DNA of 15,674 bases from Gemmatimonadales bacterium (GCA_025924275.1 JAICEH010000020.1:1-15674), one strand, 5' to 3'; numbered from the stretch's first letter, positions 7,462 to 13,747 are shown. Made by a program: numbers and translations. The notes: a model not told the origin generated them from the letters alone.

Positions 7462-8447
7462 CCGCGAGTCGCGAGGGGCGAGTCCTTCCCGCTCCCTTCG
7501 TGGAGGACCTCGGCCAGGACCTCGCGGTCCACGTTGCCGCCGGTGTGGATCAGGCCCACCTTCCGGCCCCGCATCCGCTCCCCTTCCTGCAGCAGTGCCG
7601 CGAGGCCCGCGGCCGACGCGCCCTCCGCCACGTTGTGGGTGTCGGTGAAGCAGGCCCGCATCGCGGCACGGATCTCCGCCTCCGACACCGTCACGAACCG
7701 GTCGACGCCGTGGAAGATCACGGCGAGCGCCTCCGGGTCGGGCACCCGGCAGGCGAGGCCATCGGCGATGGTGCGCGCCGTCGGCGTGGTGATGCGCCGG
7801 CGCTCCCTGAAGGAGAGGGCGTAGGCCGGGGCGTTCTCCGCGACGACGCCCACCACCCGGGTCGAGAGCCCGAGCGCGTTCCGCACTGCGATCACGCCGC
7901 AGATGCCGGAGCCCATCCCCACCGGCACGTACACGGTGTCGAGGTCGGGCACGGTCCGCAGGAACTCGAGCGCGTAGGTGGCCTGCCCGCGCACCAGCAA
8001 TGGGTGGAAGGACTGGACGAAGTGGAGTCCCTGCGCGATGGCCTCGTCCTGCGCCCACTCGAGGGCGGCCTGGAAGTCCTCCCCTTCCTCCACCAGCTCG
8101 CCGCCCAGCGCCCGCATCGCCGCGTTCTTCTCCCGGGCATTGCCCCGCGGGACCACCAGGATGGCCCGGACACCGAGCCGTCGCGCCGCGAAGGCCACGG
8201 CCTGCCCGTGGTTTCCGCGGGTGGCGGCGATCACGCCCGGGAGCTGGGGCACCTGGCGCTTGAGCTCCGTCAGGTAGACCAACCCGCCCCGCACCTTGAA
8301 GGCCCCGATGGGAGTGTGGTTCTCGTGCTTGACCCAGACCTCGGCGCCGGTCCGCTCCGCCAGGAGCGGCCAGGCGATGTGGGGGGTCGGCGGCATCGTC
8401 CGGTGGACGACCTCGGCCGCTGCCTCGATCTCGGGGAGGGTGATCAT
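7458..8447 (-). CDS. PLP-dependent threonine/serine dehydratase family protein
   Basis: Fold-type II PLP enzyme of 329 residues, in the catabolic threonine ammonia-lyase/serine dehydratase group (COG1171-like). It would convert threonine to 2-oxobutyrate and ammonia, or act on serine or a related hydroxy amino acid. The PLP lysine is K51 in PIGAFKVRGG. The phosphate-side loop is ATRGNHGQ, the glycine loop PVGMGSGICG, and a late motif is HTGGNVDREVL. There is no C-terminal ACT domain, so feedback inhibition like that of biosynthetic IlvA is unlikely. The combination VKHENHTPIGAFK and PVGMGSG marks a subgroup whose true substrate is uncertain; it also resembles the EutB-type dehydratases of hydroxyectoine use. 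The C-terminal tail (SGKDSPLATRG) is encoded by a GAGTCGCGAG-type repeat. The gene is divergent from the kinase. Confidence 0.87.
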   Translation of the reverse strand: MITLPEIEAAAEVVHRTMPPTPHIAWPLLAERTGAEVWVKHENHTPIGAFKVRGGLVYLTELKRQVPQLPGVIAATRGNHGQAVAFAARRLGVRAILVVPRGNAREKNAAMRALGGELVEEGEDFQAALEWAQDEAIAQGLHFVQSFHPLLVRGQATYALEFLRTVPDLDTVYVPVGMGSGICGVIAVRNALGLSTRVVGVVAENAPAYALSFRERRRITTPTARTIADGLACRVPDPEALAVIFHGVDRFVTVSEAEIRAAMRACFTDTHNVAEGASAAGLAALLQEGERMRGRKVGLIHTGGNVDREVLAEVLHEGSGKDSPLATRG

Positions 8448-8454
8448 CGGCGGA

Positions 8455-8480
8455 AAGATAGGGCCGCTCCCCGGTATCTT
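8455..8480. promoter_or_regulatory. Mirror-image divergent promoters of the dehydratase and kinase genes
   Basis: The 39-bp gap carries TATCTT on each strand. The minus copy (8460-8455) ends 7 nt before the dehydratase ATG at 8447, and the plus copy (8475-8480) ends 6 nt before the kinase ATG at 8487. Together they form an inverted repeat, AAGATA-N14-TATCTT. There is no Shine-Dalgarno on either side and no recognisable -35. Each promoter's -35 region would overlap the other's -10, so the two probably compete. Confidence 0.45.
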
Positions 8481-8486
8481 CCCCGG

Positions 8487-10124
8487 ATGACTTTCCGGAC
8501 CCGGCTCTTCCTGGCCCTGGGCCTGGCCACCGCCCTGCCGGTGCTGGCCCTGGGCCTCGTCGTCCGGCGCACCCTCGCCACCCGCGCCGTGGCCGACGCC
8601 CAGCGGGGTGCGGCCGAGGCGGAGGAAGCGCTCACGGTGGCGCTCGAGGGCGGGCGGCTCCGGGTCGCCACGACCCTGGGCGGCCTGGCGCGCCGGCTCG
8701 CGGTGGATGGGCGCATGCCGATGGCCGCCCTGGGCCGGCCCGACGCGCTCGACTGGCTCGGCGGCGTGGTGGCCGAGTCGGCGCGGCTGGACGGCCTCGA
8801 CCTGCTGCTGGTCGAGGACCCGGCGGGCCGGACGATCGCCACGACCGGCCCCTCGGACTCGACCGGGGTCGGTGCCCGGGTGCTGGGCGACGTCCCCCCC
8901 GTCCTGCTCCGGGCGGGAGCGGGGCGACTGCTGGTGGCCGCCGCCGAGCCGTTCACGGTCGCCGGCCGGCAGTTCCTGCTGCTGGGCGGAAGGCAGATCG
9001 ATCCGGAGGCCCCTGCCGGACAGCTTCCGGAGGGGGTGACGGCGACGCTGGACGGCAGGGTGCCCGCCGGATGGCGGACGGTGACCGAGGTCGCCGTGCG
9101 GCTCCACGAGCTCGGCGACATTCCGGCGGGAATGCCCGGCAGCCCGGCGGCGCGCGTGGTGATCGCACAGGATCCGGCGCCGTACGCGGCGGCCCGCCGG
9201 AGCTTCGACCTCAAGGTCGGACTGGCGCTCGCACTGGCGCTGCCCCTGGCACTGGCGGTGGCCGGCCTGCTGGCGGGATCCCTCGCGCGGCCGCTCGCGG
9301 ACCTCGCACGGGAGGCGGAGTCGGTGGACCTCGGACGGGACGGGGCGATCTTCGACACCGGGCGGAGCGACGAGGTGGGAACGCTCGCCGCGGCGCTCGA
9401 CCGGATGAATGCCCGGCTCGCCGCGAGTGCCGCCCGGCTCCAGGCGGCCGAGCGTGCCGCCGCCACCGGTGACCTCGCCCGGCAGGTGAATCACGACCTC
9501 AAGAACGGGCTGGTGCCGATCCGCCACGTGCTGCGGCACCTCAAGAGCGTGGCGCAGGAGCAACCGGAGCGGCTCCCCCAGGTCTTCCTCGAGCGCGAGC
9601 CCTCGCTGGGGGACAGCCTCGCCTACCTCGAGACGCTGGCGCGGAACTACGGCGCGCGCCGGGCGCCGACCGGGCGGGCCGACCTGAACGCCGCCGCCCG
9701 GGCGGTCGCTGCGGAGCACGCCGGCCGGCCGGTCCGGCTCGAGCTGGCCGAGCCCGCGCCGCTGGCCCGCGCCGACGAGGTGGCCCTGCGCCGGATCCTC
9801 GGGAACCTGGTGGCGAATGCCCTCGACGCGCTGGAGGAGACGCCCCGCGAGCGCGAGGGCGTCACGATCTCGACGGCCCCGGCGGGCGACACGGTGCACT
9901 GCGCCGTGGAGGACCGGGGTCGCGGGATGAGCCGGGACGAGCTGGCCCGGGCATTCGACGCCCCCTTCACCACCAAGCCGGGTGGTTCCGGCACCGGCCT
10001 CGGGGTGGTGCGCCGCCTGGTGGAGGAGCTCGGCGGGTCGGTGCGGGTGGAGACCGCCCCCGGCCGGGGCACCCGGGTCGAGCTCACGCTGCCCGTGGCC
10101 GGCGACGCGGAGGCCCCGGCGTGA
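8487..10124 (+). CDS. Membrane sensor histidine kinase, NtrY/NtrB-like
   Basis: Sensor kinase of 545 residues. A first transmembrane helix (about 8-28) is followed by an extracytoplasmic region of about 210 residues with no motif I recognise, possibly Cache-like. A second helix (about 244-266) and a HAMP-like segment containing SDEVGTLAAALDRMN lead to the DHp domain, with phospho-acceptor H336 in VNHDLKNGLVPIRH. The HDLKN box is the NtrY/NtrB type. The ATP-binding domain has an N-box (NLVANALDA, N440 and N444), G1 (EDRGRGM), an F-box (FDAPFTTK) and G2 (GSGTGLGV), so catalysis looks intact. There is no cytoplasmic PAS. Its stop overlaps the regulator's GTG by four bases, so the two are coupled partners. 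The ATG at 8487 follows a TATCTT element by 6 nt. The signal is unknown. Confidence 0.92.
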   Translation: MTFRTRLFLALGLATALPVLALGLVVRRTLATRAVADAQRGAAEAEEALTVALEGGRLRVATTLGGLARRLAVDGRMPMAALGRPDALDWLGGVVAESARLDGLDLLLVEDPAGRTIATTGPSDSTGVGARVLGDVPPVLLRAGAGRLLVAAAEPFTVAGRQFLLLGGRQIDPEAPAGQLPEGVTATLDGRVPAGWRTVTEVAVRLHELGDIPAGMPGSPAARVVIAQDPAPYAAARRSFDLKVGLALALALPLALAVAGLLAGSLARPLADLAREAESVDLGRDGAIFDTGRSDEVGTLAAALDRMNARLAASAARLQAAERAAATGDLARQVNHDLKNGLVPIRHVLRHLKSVAQEQPERLPQVFLEREPSLGDSLAYLETLARNYGARRAPTGRADLNAAARAVAAEHAGRPVRLELAEPAPLARADEVALRRILGNLVANALDALEETPREREGVTISTAPAGDTVHCAVEDRGRGMSRDELARAFDAPFTTKPGGSGTGLGVVRRLVEELGGSVRVETAPGRGTRVELTLPVAGDAEAPA

Positions 10125-11464
10125 CGCGCGTCCTCCTGGTCGACGACCTGCCCCACGTGGCGGAGCAGTACGCCTACGACCTCCGCCGCCTGGGCTACGA
10201 GACGCTCGTGGCCGCCGGTGGCGAGGCCGCGGTCGCGGCCCTGGGGTGCGAGGGCATCGACGCGATGGTGCTCGACCTCGAGATGCCGGAGATGGACGGC
10301 TTCGCGGTGCTCGCCGAGCTGGCGCGCCGCGGTATCGAGCTGCCGGTGATCGTCTACACCGGCACCGGCAATTACGAGCGCTGCGTCCAGGCGGTGCGGC
10401 TGGGGGCCGCCGGCTTCGTGGACAAGGCCGAGCCGGTCGAGCGCGTGGCGCGGGAGATCGAGGGCGCGCTGGAGCGCCACCGGCTCCGCCGCGAGGTGGT
10501 CGCGCTCCAGGCGCGGCTGGGGGAATCCTCGCTCGCCGGGCGGAGCCCGGCCCTGGAGTCGCTCCGCGGCCTGATCGCCAGGCTCGCGGCCATCCCGAGC
10601 CCGGTGCTGATCCTGGGCGAGAGCGGGTCGGGCAAGGAGCTGGTGGCGCGCGACCTCCACCGGCTCGGCACCCGCGCCGCCGAGCCGTTCGTGCCGATCA
10701 ACGCCGCCGCCCTCCCCGAGCCGCTCATCGAGAGCGAGCTCTTCGGGCACGAGAAGGGCGCCTTCACCGGGGCGGTGGCGGCGCGCGCCGGCGCGTTCGA
10801 GGCCGCGGGCCGCGGCACGGTCTTCCTCGACGAGGTGGGCGACCTCGCCCCCGCGGCGCAGGCGAAGCTCCTCCGCGTGCTCGAGGCCCGGGAGGTAACC
10901 CGACTGGGTGCGACCGCGGTGCGCCGGATCGAGGCCCGCGTCCTGGCCGCCACCCACCGGGAGCTCGACCGGGAGGTGCAGGAGGGCCGGTTCCGCGAGG
11001 ACCTGCTCTACCGTCTCAACGTGCACCTGATCCGGGTGCCGCCGCTCCGGGAGCGGCGGGAGGACATCCCGTTGCTGGCCCGCCGCTTCCTGGAGGAGAC
11101 CTGCAACCGGTTCGGCCTGCTCCCCCGGCGGCTCAGCGACGAGACCGCGGCGGCGCTCGCCGCACACGAGTGGCGGCGGAACAACGTGCGCGAACTCCGG
11201 AACGCCATCGAGCGCGCGGTCGTGGCCGCCGACGGGGAGGTGATCCGCGTCGAGCACCTCCCGCCGGAAGTGCGGGGCGGGCGCGCGGAGGGCGGGACGC
11301 CGCAGGGCTATCGCGAGCTCAAGCTCGAGGCGGAGCGGCGCATCGTGCTCGAGGCCCTGGAGCGGCACGGGTGGCAGGTGACCCGCACCGCGGAGGCGCT
11401 CGGGCTCGCGGACCACGCGAGCCTGCTCAAGATCCTCCGGCGGCTGGGGATCAGACGGGGCTAG
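10121..11464 (+). CDS. NtrC-family sigma-54-dependent response regulator
   Basis: Activator of 447 residues. The receiver domain (1 to about 118) has the acidic pair after VLLVDD and phospho-acceptor D52 in VLDLEMPEMDG. The AAA+ domain (about 139-370) has Walker A GESGSGKE (166-173), the sigma-54-contacting GAFTGA loop (213-218) and Walker B VFLDEVGD (D237, E238). The C-terminal Fis-like helix-turn-helix (about 405-447) ends DHASLLKILRRLGI and is unlike the common SRTTLYRKLKxLGI helix, so its DNA site may be unusual. GAFTGA means it should open sigma-54 holoenzyme promoters when phosphorylated by the kinase upstream. It starts with GTG overlapping the kinase stop (GTGA), with GGAGG at 10109-10113. 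A tandem palindromic site begins right after its stop codon, a good candidate for its own binding site. Confidence 0.95.
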   Translation: MTRVLLVDDLPHVAEQYAYDLRRLGYETLVAAGGEAAVAALGCEGIDAMVLDLEMPEMDGFAVLAELARRGIELPVIVYTGTGNYERCVQAVRLGAAGFVDKAEPVERVAREIEGALERHRLRREVVALQARLGESSLAGRSPALESLRGLIARLAAIPSPVLILGESGSGKELVARDLHRLGTRAAEPFVPINAAALPEPLIESELFGHEKGAFTGAVAARAGAFEAAGRGTVFLDEVGDLAPAAQAKLLRVLEAREVTRLGATAVRRIEARVLAATHRELDREVQEGRFREDLLYRLNVHLIRVPPLRERREDIPLLARRFLEETCNRFGLLPRRLSDETAAALAAHEWRRNNVRELRNAIERAVVAADGEVIRVEHLPPEVRGGRAEGGTPQGYRELKLEAERRIVLEALERHGWQVTRTAEALGLADHASLLKILRRLGIRRG

Positions 11465-11519
11465 GCGTGTCCCCGGGGACACGCGGGCGACGGGCCCTCG
11501 TGGACCGGCGGACACGAGG
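11465..11519. promoter_or_regulatory. Tandem palindromic sites, putative upstream activator sequence
   Basis: Site 1 is a perfect 20-bp palindrome, GCGTGTCCCCGGGGACACGC (11465-11484), touching the regulator's TAG. Site 2, core 11500-11515 (GTGGACCGGCGGACAC), matches the 16-bp core of site 1 at 12 of 16 positions and has outer arms CCTCGTG (11496-11502) and CACGAGG (11513-11519). The centres are 33 bp apart, about three helical turns. Both could also form hairpins and act as terminators, but no T-run follows. Spacing and position favour an enhancer bound by the adjacent regulator. Confidence 0.55.
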
Positions 11520-11601
11520 CCGTCGCGAATCGGGAGTCGTGGGCCGTCGGAACCCCTTGTCCCACATGATGTTGTGCGTGCGCTGCCCGGCCCCGGCCGG
11601 C

Positions 11602-11617
11602 CGGCGTTCCGCTTGCC
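11602..11617 (+). promoter_or_regulatory. Candidate sigma-54 (-24/-12) promoter of the TPR lipoprotein gene
   Basis: CGGCGTTCCGCTTGCC has GG at 11603-11604 and GC at 11615-11616 separated by exactly 10 nt, with GGC and TTGC core matches to TGGCACG-N4-TTGC. The expected start is near 11628, giving a leader of about 40 nt that ends in a strong ribosome site (GGAGGAGGA, 11656-11664). The tandem palindromes lie about 120 and 153 bp upstream of that start. Matches outside the core are weak, and GC-rich sequence produces chance hits. Confidence 0.45.
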
Positions 11618-11668
11618 CTGCTCCGGGTCGCACCGCGCCGGTTCGGCGCCCACCCGGAGGAGGAAACC

Positions 11669-12586
11669 ATGTCGCACCCGATTCGTACCATCGCGATCGC
11701 CCTCGCGCTGCCACTCGCCGCGGCCTGCGGCGGGTCGGAGCCGGCCACCCCGGCCGCGGAACCGACCGCCAGCGTCCGTCCCGCATCCACCACCATCGGC
11801 GGCTCGCCGGGCGGTCCGGTGACCGCGATCGCCGTGGCCGAGCCGGTGCCGGCCACGTTCGAGGATGCGGAGCTCGCGCTCCGCGCCGGCCGCTACGGCG
11901 AGGCAGCGCGCGGGTTCGACGCGTACACCGCGCGGAAGCCGGAGAACGTCTGGGGCTGGTACATGCTGGGCCTCGCCCAGTGGAAGTCGGGCGATGCCGA
12001 GGGGGCGGTCCTCGCCTTCGACAGCGCCCTGGCGCGCGACCCGGAGCACCTCAAGTCGCTGTACAACTCGGGCCGGGCGCTGCTCGACGCCGGCCGCGCG
12101 CGCGAGGCGCTGGACCGGTTCGAGGCGGCCGTCGCAGTCGACTCCGCCGCCGCCGAAGGGTGGCGGCTGCTGGGGCGCGGCTTCCAGGAGATCGGCGACC
12201 TGGAGGCGGCGGTGAGCTCGTACCGTCAGGCCCTGATGCTGGATGAGCACGACGCCTGGGCCCTCAACAACCTCGGCGTGCTCCACCTCGAAGAGGGCAT
12301 GGCCAGGGACGCGATCGGGCCGCTGGCCCGTGCGGTCGAGGTCCGGCCGAGCTCGCCGATCTTCCGGAACAACCTGGGGAATGCCCTGGAGCGCGCCGGG
12401 TACCCCGCGGCCGCCAAGGCCGCCTACGGCACCGCCCTCGAGGCCGACTCGAGCTACGCCAAGGCCCGGGTGAACCTCGAGCGGGTCGGCGCCCTGGTCC
12501 CGGAGGGGACGACGCCCGAGGTCGACGTGGCCCACCTGGCGGAGGAGTTCAGGTTCCTCATCCGGGTGTGGCGGGATGGGCAGTAG
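11669..12586 (+). CDS. TPR-repeat lipoprotein
   Basis: Protein of 305 residues with a lipoprotein signal. A positively charged start and hydrophobic stretch end in LALPLAAAC, with C20 as the predicted lipidated cysteine. A low-complexity Ala/Pro/Thr linker runs to about residue 55. The rest is about six tetratricopeptide repeats (roughly 63-266), seen in recurring patterns such as GxxLLDAGRAREALDRFEAAVAVD and NNLGVLHLEEGMARDAI. It is probably an envelope-anchored scaffold; no enzymatic motif is seen and the partners are unknown. The ATG follows a near-ideal Shine-Dalgarno, GGAGGAGGA, by about 5 nt. A candidate sigma-54 promoter precedes it and a 14-bp-stem hairpin follows its stop. Position right after the two-component genes suggests it is their target or an accessory component. 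Confidence 0.88.
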   Translation: MSHPIRTIAIALALPLAAACGGSEPATPAAEPTASVRPASTTIGGSPGGPVTAIAVAEPVPATFEDAELALRAGRYGEAARGFDAYTARKPENVWGWYMLGLAQWKSGDAEGAVLAFDSALARDPEHLKSLYNSGRALLDAGRAREALDRFEAAVAVDSAAAEGWRLLGRGFQEIGDLEAAVSSYRQALMLDEHDAWALNNLGVLHLEEGMARDAIGPLARAVEVRPSSPIFRNNLGNALERAGYPAAAKAAYGTALEADSSYAKARVNLERVGALVPEGTTPEVDVAHLAEEFRFLIRVWRDGQ

Positions 12587-12596
12587 AGGGGAGCGG

Positions 12597-12635
12597 GGAG
12601 CGGGGAGCGGGCCCGGCCCTTCCGCTCCCCGCTCC
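12597..12635 (+). terminator. GGGGAGC-repeat hairpin after the TPR gene
   Basis: A 14-bp perfect stem: 12597-12610, containing GAGCGGGGAGCGG, pairs with 12622-12635, containing CCGCTCCCCGCTC, around an 11-nt loop. It begins 10 nt after the TAG of the TPR gene. No U-tract follows, so it is not a textbook intrinsic terminator, but its stability and position suggest a transcription end or 3' stabiliser. It belongs to the same repeat family as the hairpin at 4695-4741. Confidence 0.55.
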
Positions 12636-12663
12636 GCGCTTACCGGTCGCCGGACGCGCACCG

Positions 12664-12669
12664 TAGATT
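12664..12669 (+). promoter_or_regulatory. -10-like element of the DUF6265 gene
   Basis: TAGATT lies 27 nt before the ATG at 12697. The leader includes a GGGAGG ribosome site (12686-12691) about 5 nt from the ATG. No clear -35 is seen 17 bp upstream. Confidence 0.35.
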
Positions 12670-12696
12670 GCCCCTTCCACACGACGGGAGGTGGCG

Positions 12697-13176
12697 ATGC
12701 CGCGGACGTGGATGCTGGCGATGACCCTGGCGGCGGCCGCGGGGGTCCGACCCGCCGCCGCCCAGGCGGTGGCGCGCGAAGGCGACCGCCTCGCGTGGCT
12801 GGCCGGGTGCTGGCAGGCGGCGTCGCCCCGGCGGACACTGCAGGAGTGGTGGATGCCGCCGGCCGGTGGCACGCTCCAGGGGATGAGCCGGGCGATCCGC
12901 GGGGACTCGGTGATGAGCTGGGAGTTCGTCCGCATCGAGCCGGTGAACGGCCGGCTCAGCTACGTCGCGGAACCGTCGGGCCAGCGGCCGGCGACCTTCC
13001 CGGCGACGTTCGTGAGCGACACGCTCGCGGTCTTCGCCGACCCCACACACGACTTCCCGCAGCGGATCATCTACCACCGCCGCCCCGATTCGCTCCTCGC
13101 CCGCATCGAGGGGCGGGTGCAGGGAGAGGAGCGCTTCGTGGAGTTCCCCTTCGCGCGGGCGGCCTGCCCGCCCTGA
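12697..13176 (+). CDS. Secreted DUF6265 family protein
   Basis: A 159-residue protein with an N-terminal signal peptide (hydrophobic segment WMLAMTLAAAAG, likely cleavage after PAAAQA near residue 24). The mature part matches DUF6265 by its conserved elements: LAWLAGCWQ at the start, LQEWWMPPAGGTLQGMSR, WEFVRIEP, YVAEPSGQ, FADPTHDFPQRIIYHR and ARIEG...EERFVEFPF. The family is a small lipocalin-like beta-barrel of unknown function, usually exported. A GTG at 12691 is also in frame, but GGGAGG is correctly spaced for the ATG at 12697. It stands alone between a hairpin upstream and a 101-bp gap downstream; that gap (13177-13277) contains only a weak 5-bp hairpin (13181-13198) and the leader of the next gene. 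Confidence 0.88.
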   Translation: MPRTWMLAMTLAAAAGVRPAAAQAVAREGDRLAWLAGCWQAASPRRTLQEWWMPPAGGTLQGMSRAIRGDSVMSWEFVRIEPVNGRLSYVAEPSGQRPATFPATFVSDTLAVFADPTHDFPQRIIYHRRPDSLLARIEGRVQGEERFVEFPFARAACPP

Positions 13177-13244
13177 CGCGGCTGGACGGACGGCCAGCGG
13201 GGCGGGTGACGGGGCTCACTGCCCGTGCCTAGGCGGGCGGGGCA

Positions 13245-13272
13245 TCCTCGAGGCAGGCACCCGAGGAGGAGG
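13245..13272 (+). promoter_or_regulatory. Ribosome site of the DUF1328 gene with a possible masking hairpin
   Basis: GAGGAGGAGG (13263-13272) is a very strong Shine-Dalgarno 5 nt before the ATG. TCCTCG (13245-13250) is complementary to CGAGGA (13262-13267), so a 6-bp stem with an 11-nt loop could cover part of it. Control of translation by this stem is speculative. Confidence 0.35.
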
Positions 13273-13277
13273 AACCC

Positions 13278-13451
13278 ATGCTCCGCTACGCCCTCGCGTT
13301 CTTCATCCTGGCCCTCGTGGCCGCCTTCTTCGGCTTCGGCGGGATCGCGTCCGCGTCGGCCGGCATCGCCAAGATCCTGTTCTTCGTGTTCCTGATCGTG
13401 TTCGCCGTGACCGCGGTGATGGGCGTGACGGCGGGGAGGCGGGTCCCGTGA
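13278..13451 (+). CDS. DUF1328 (UPF0391, YtjA-like) small membrane protein
   Basis: A 57-residue peptide with two hydrophobic helices, about 4-21 and 33-50, joined by FGFGGIASASAGIAKIL. This glycine/alanine-rich hinge and the MLRYALxFxI start are the hallmarks of the DUF1328/UPF0391 family of tiny inner-membrane proteins, whose function is unknown; relatives are often found among stress-responsive genes. Length equals the usual 53-60 residues, so it is complete. The start is fixed by a strong GAGGAGGAGG site. Its stop overlaps the GTG of the next small gene (GTGA). Confidence 0.9.
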   Translation: MLRYALAFFILALVAAFFGFGGIASASAGIAKILFFVFLIVFAVTAVMGVTAGRRVP

Positions 13452-13660
13452 GGCGCCCGCCCGGAGGGGAGGTCCTGATCCCGCAGGCCAAGCGGCTGGT
13501 CCGGCGCCGTCCGCGGCCGGAGCCGGTGTCCGAGGTGGCGGAGGGCATCGTCCGGGAACTCAGGCCGCTGGCCGACCATGTGCCGCCCCCGGTCCTCGGG
13601 GCGGCGGTCCGCCGGCACATGGAGGAAATGTCACGCCTCATCTGGTGGCTCCGGGAGTGA
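13448..13660 (+). CDS. Small hypothetical protein coupled to DUF1328
   Basis: A 70-residue predicted protein that I do not recognise. The N-terminal third is very basic (KRLVRRRPRPEP). The rest can form an amphipathic helix, VSEVAEGIVRELRPLADHV, and ends in HMEEMSRLIWWLRE, a helix rich in aromatic and charged residues. There are no transmembrane segments or Cys pairs. The GTG start overlaps the preceding stop by four bases, and GGGGAGG (13433-13439) is 8 nt upstream, so translation coupled to the DUF1328 peptide is plausible. Alternatively it is a chance open frame, since stop codons are rare at this GC content. It is preferred over the opposite-strand frames here because of start spacing and the short gap. 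Confidence 0.5.
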   Translation: MRRPPGGEVLIPQAKRLVRRRPRPEPVSEVAEGIVRELRPLADHVPPPVLGAAVRRHMEEMSRLIWWLRE

Positions 13661-13741
13661 CGGCGGGCGGATGCGGTGGGGCCGCCACGGGCCGCCCCGC
13701 CGTCCCCCCACGCCGTGGTAACCCTGGGCGGGGCGGGCGCG

Positions 13742-13747
13742 TAGTTT
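13742..13747 (+). promoter_or_regulatory. -10-like element of the propeller gene
   Basis: TAGTTT lies 31 nt before the ATG at 13779, with GGAG at 13768-13771 as a weak ribosome site. The 118-bp gap (13661-13778) also contains the small palindrome CCACGCCGTGG (13708-13718), 23 bp upstream of the -10, which could be an operator or the end of the previous transcript. Confidence 0.35.

Noticed and set aside
12691..12696. GTG start two codons upstream in the DUF6265 gene
   Set aside because: The GTG overlaps the end of the ribosome site; GGGAGG is correctly spaced only for the ATG at 12697.
7458..12838. Very long open frames on the minus strand opposite the kinase, regulator and TPR genes
   Set aside because: They are stop-poor shadows expected at this GC content: Arg/Gly/Pro-rich translations without domains, lying opposite clearly coding genes. 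Only the 7458-8447 portion is a real gene.
13181..13198. Hairpin GCTGG/CCAGC after the DUF6265 gene as a terminator
   Set aside because: Only five base pairs with an 8-nt loop and no T-run; such stems are expected by chance at this GC content.
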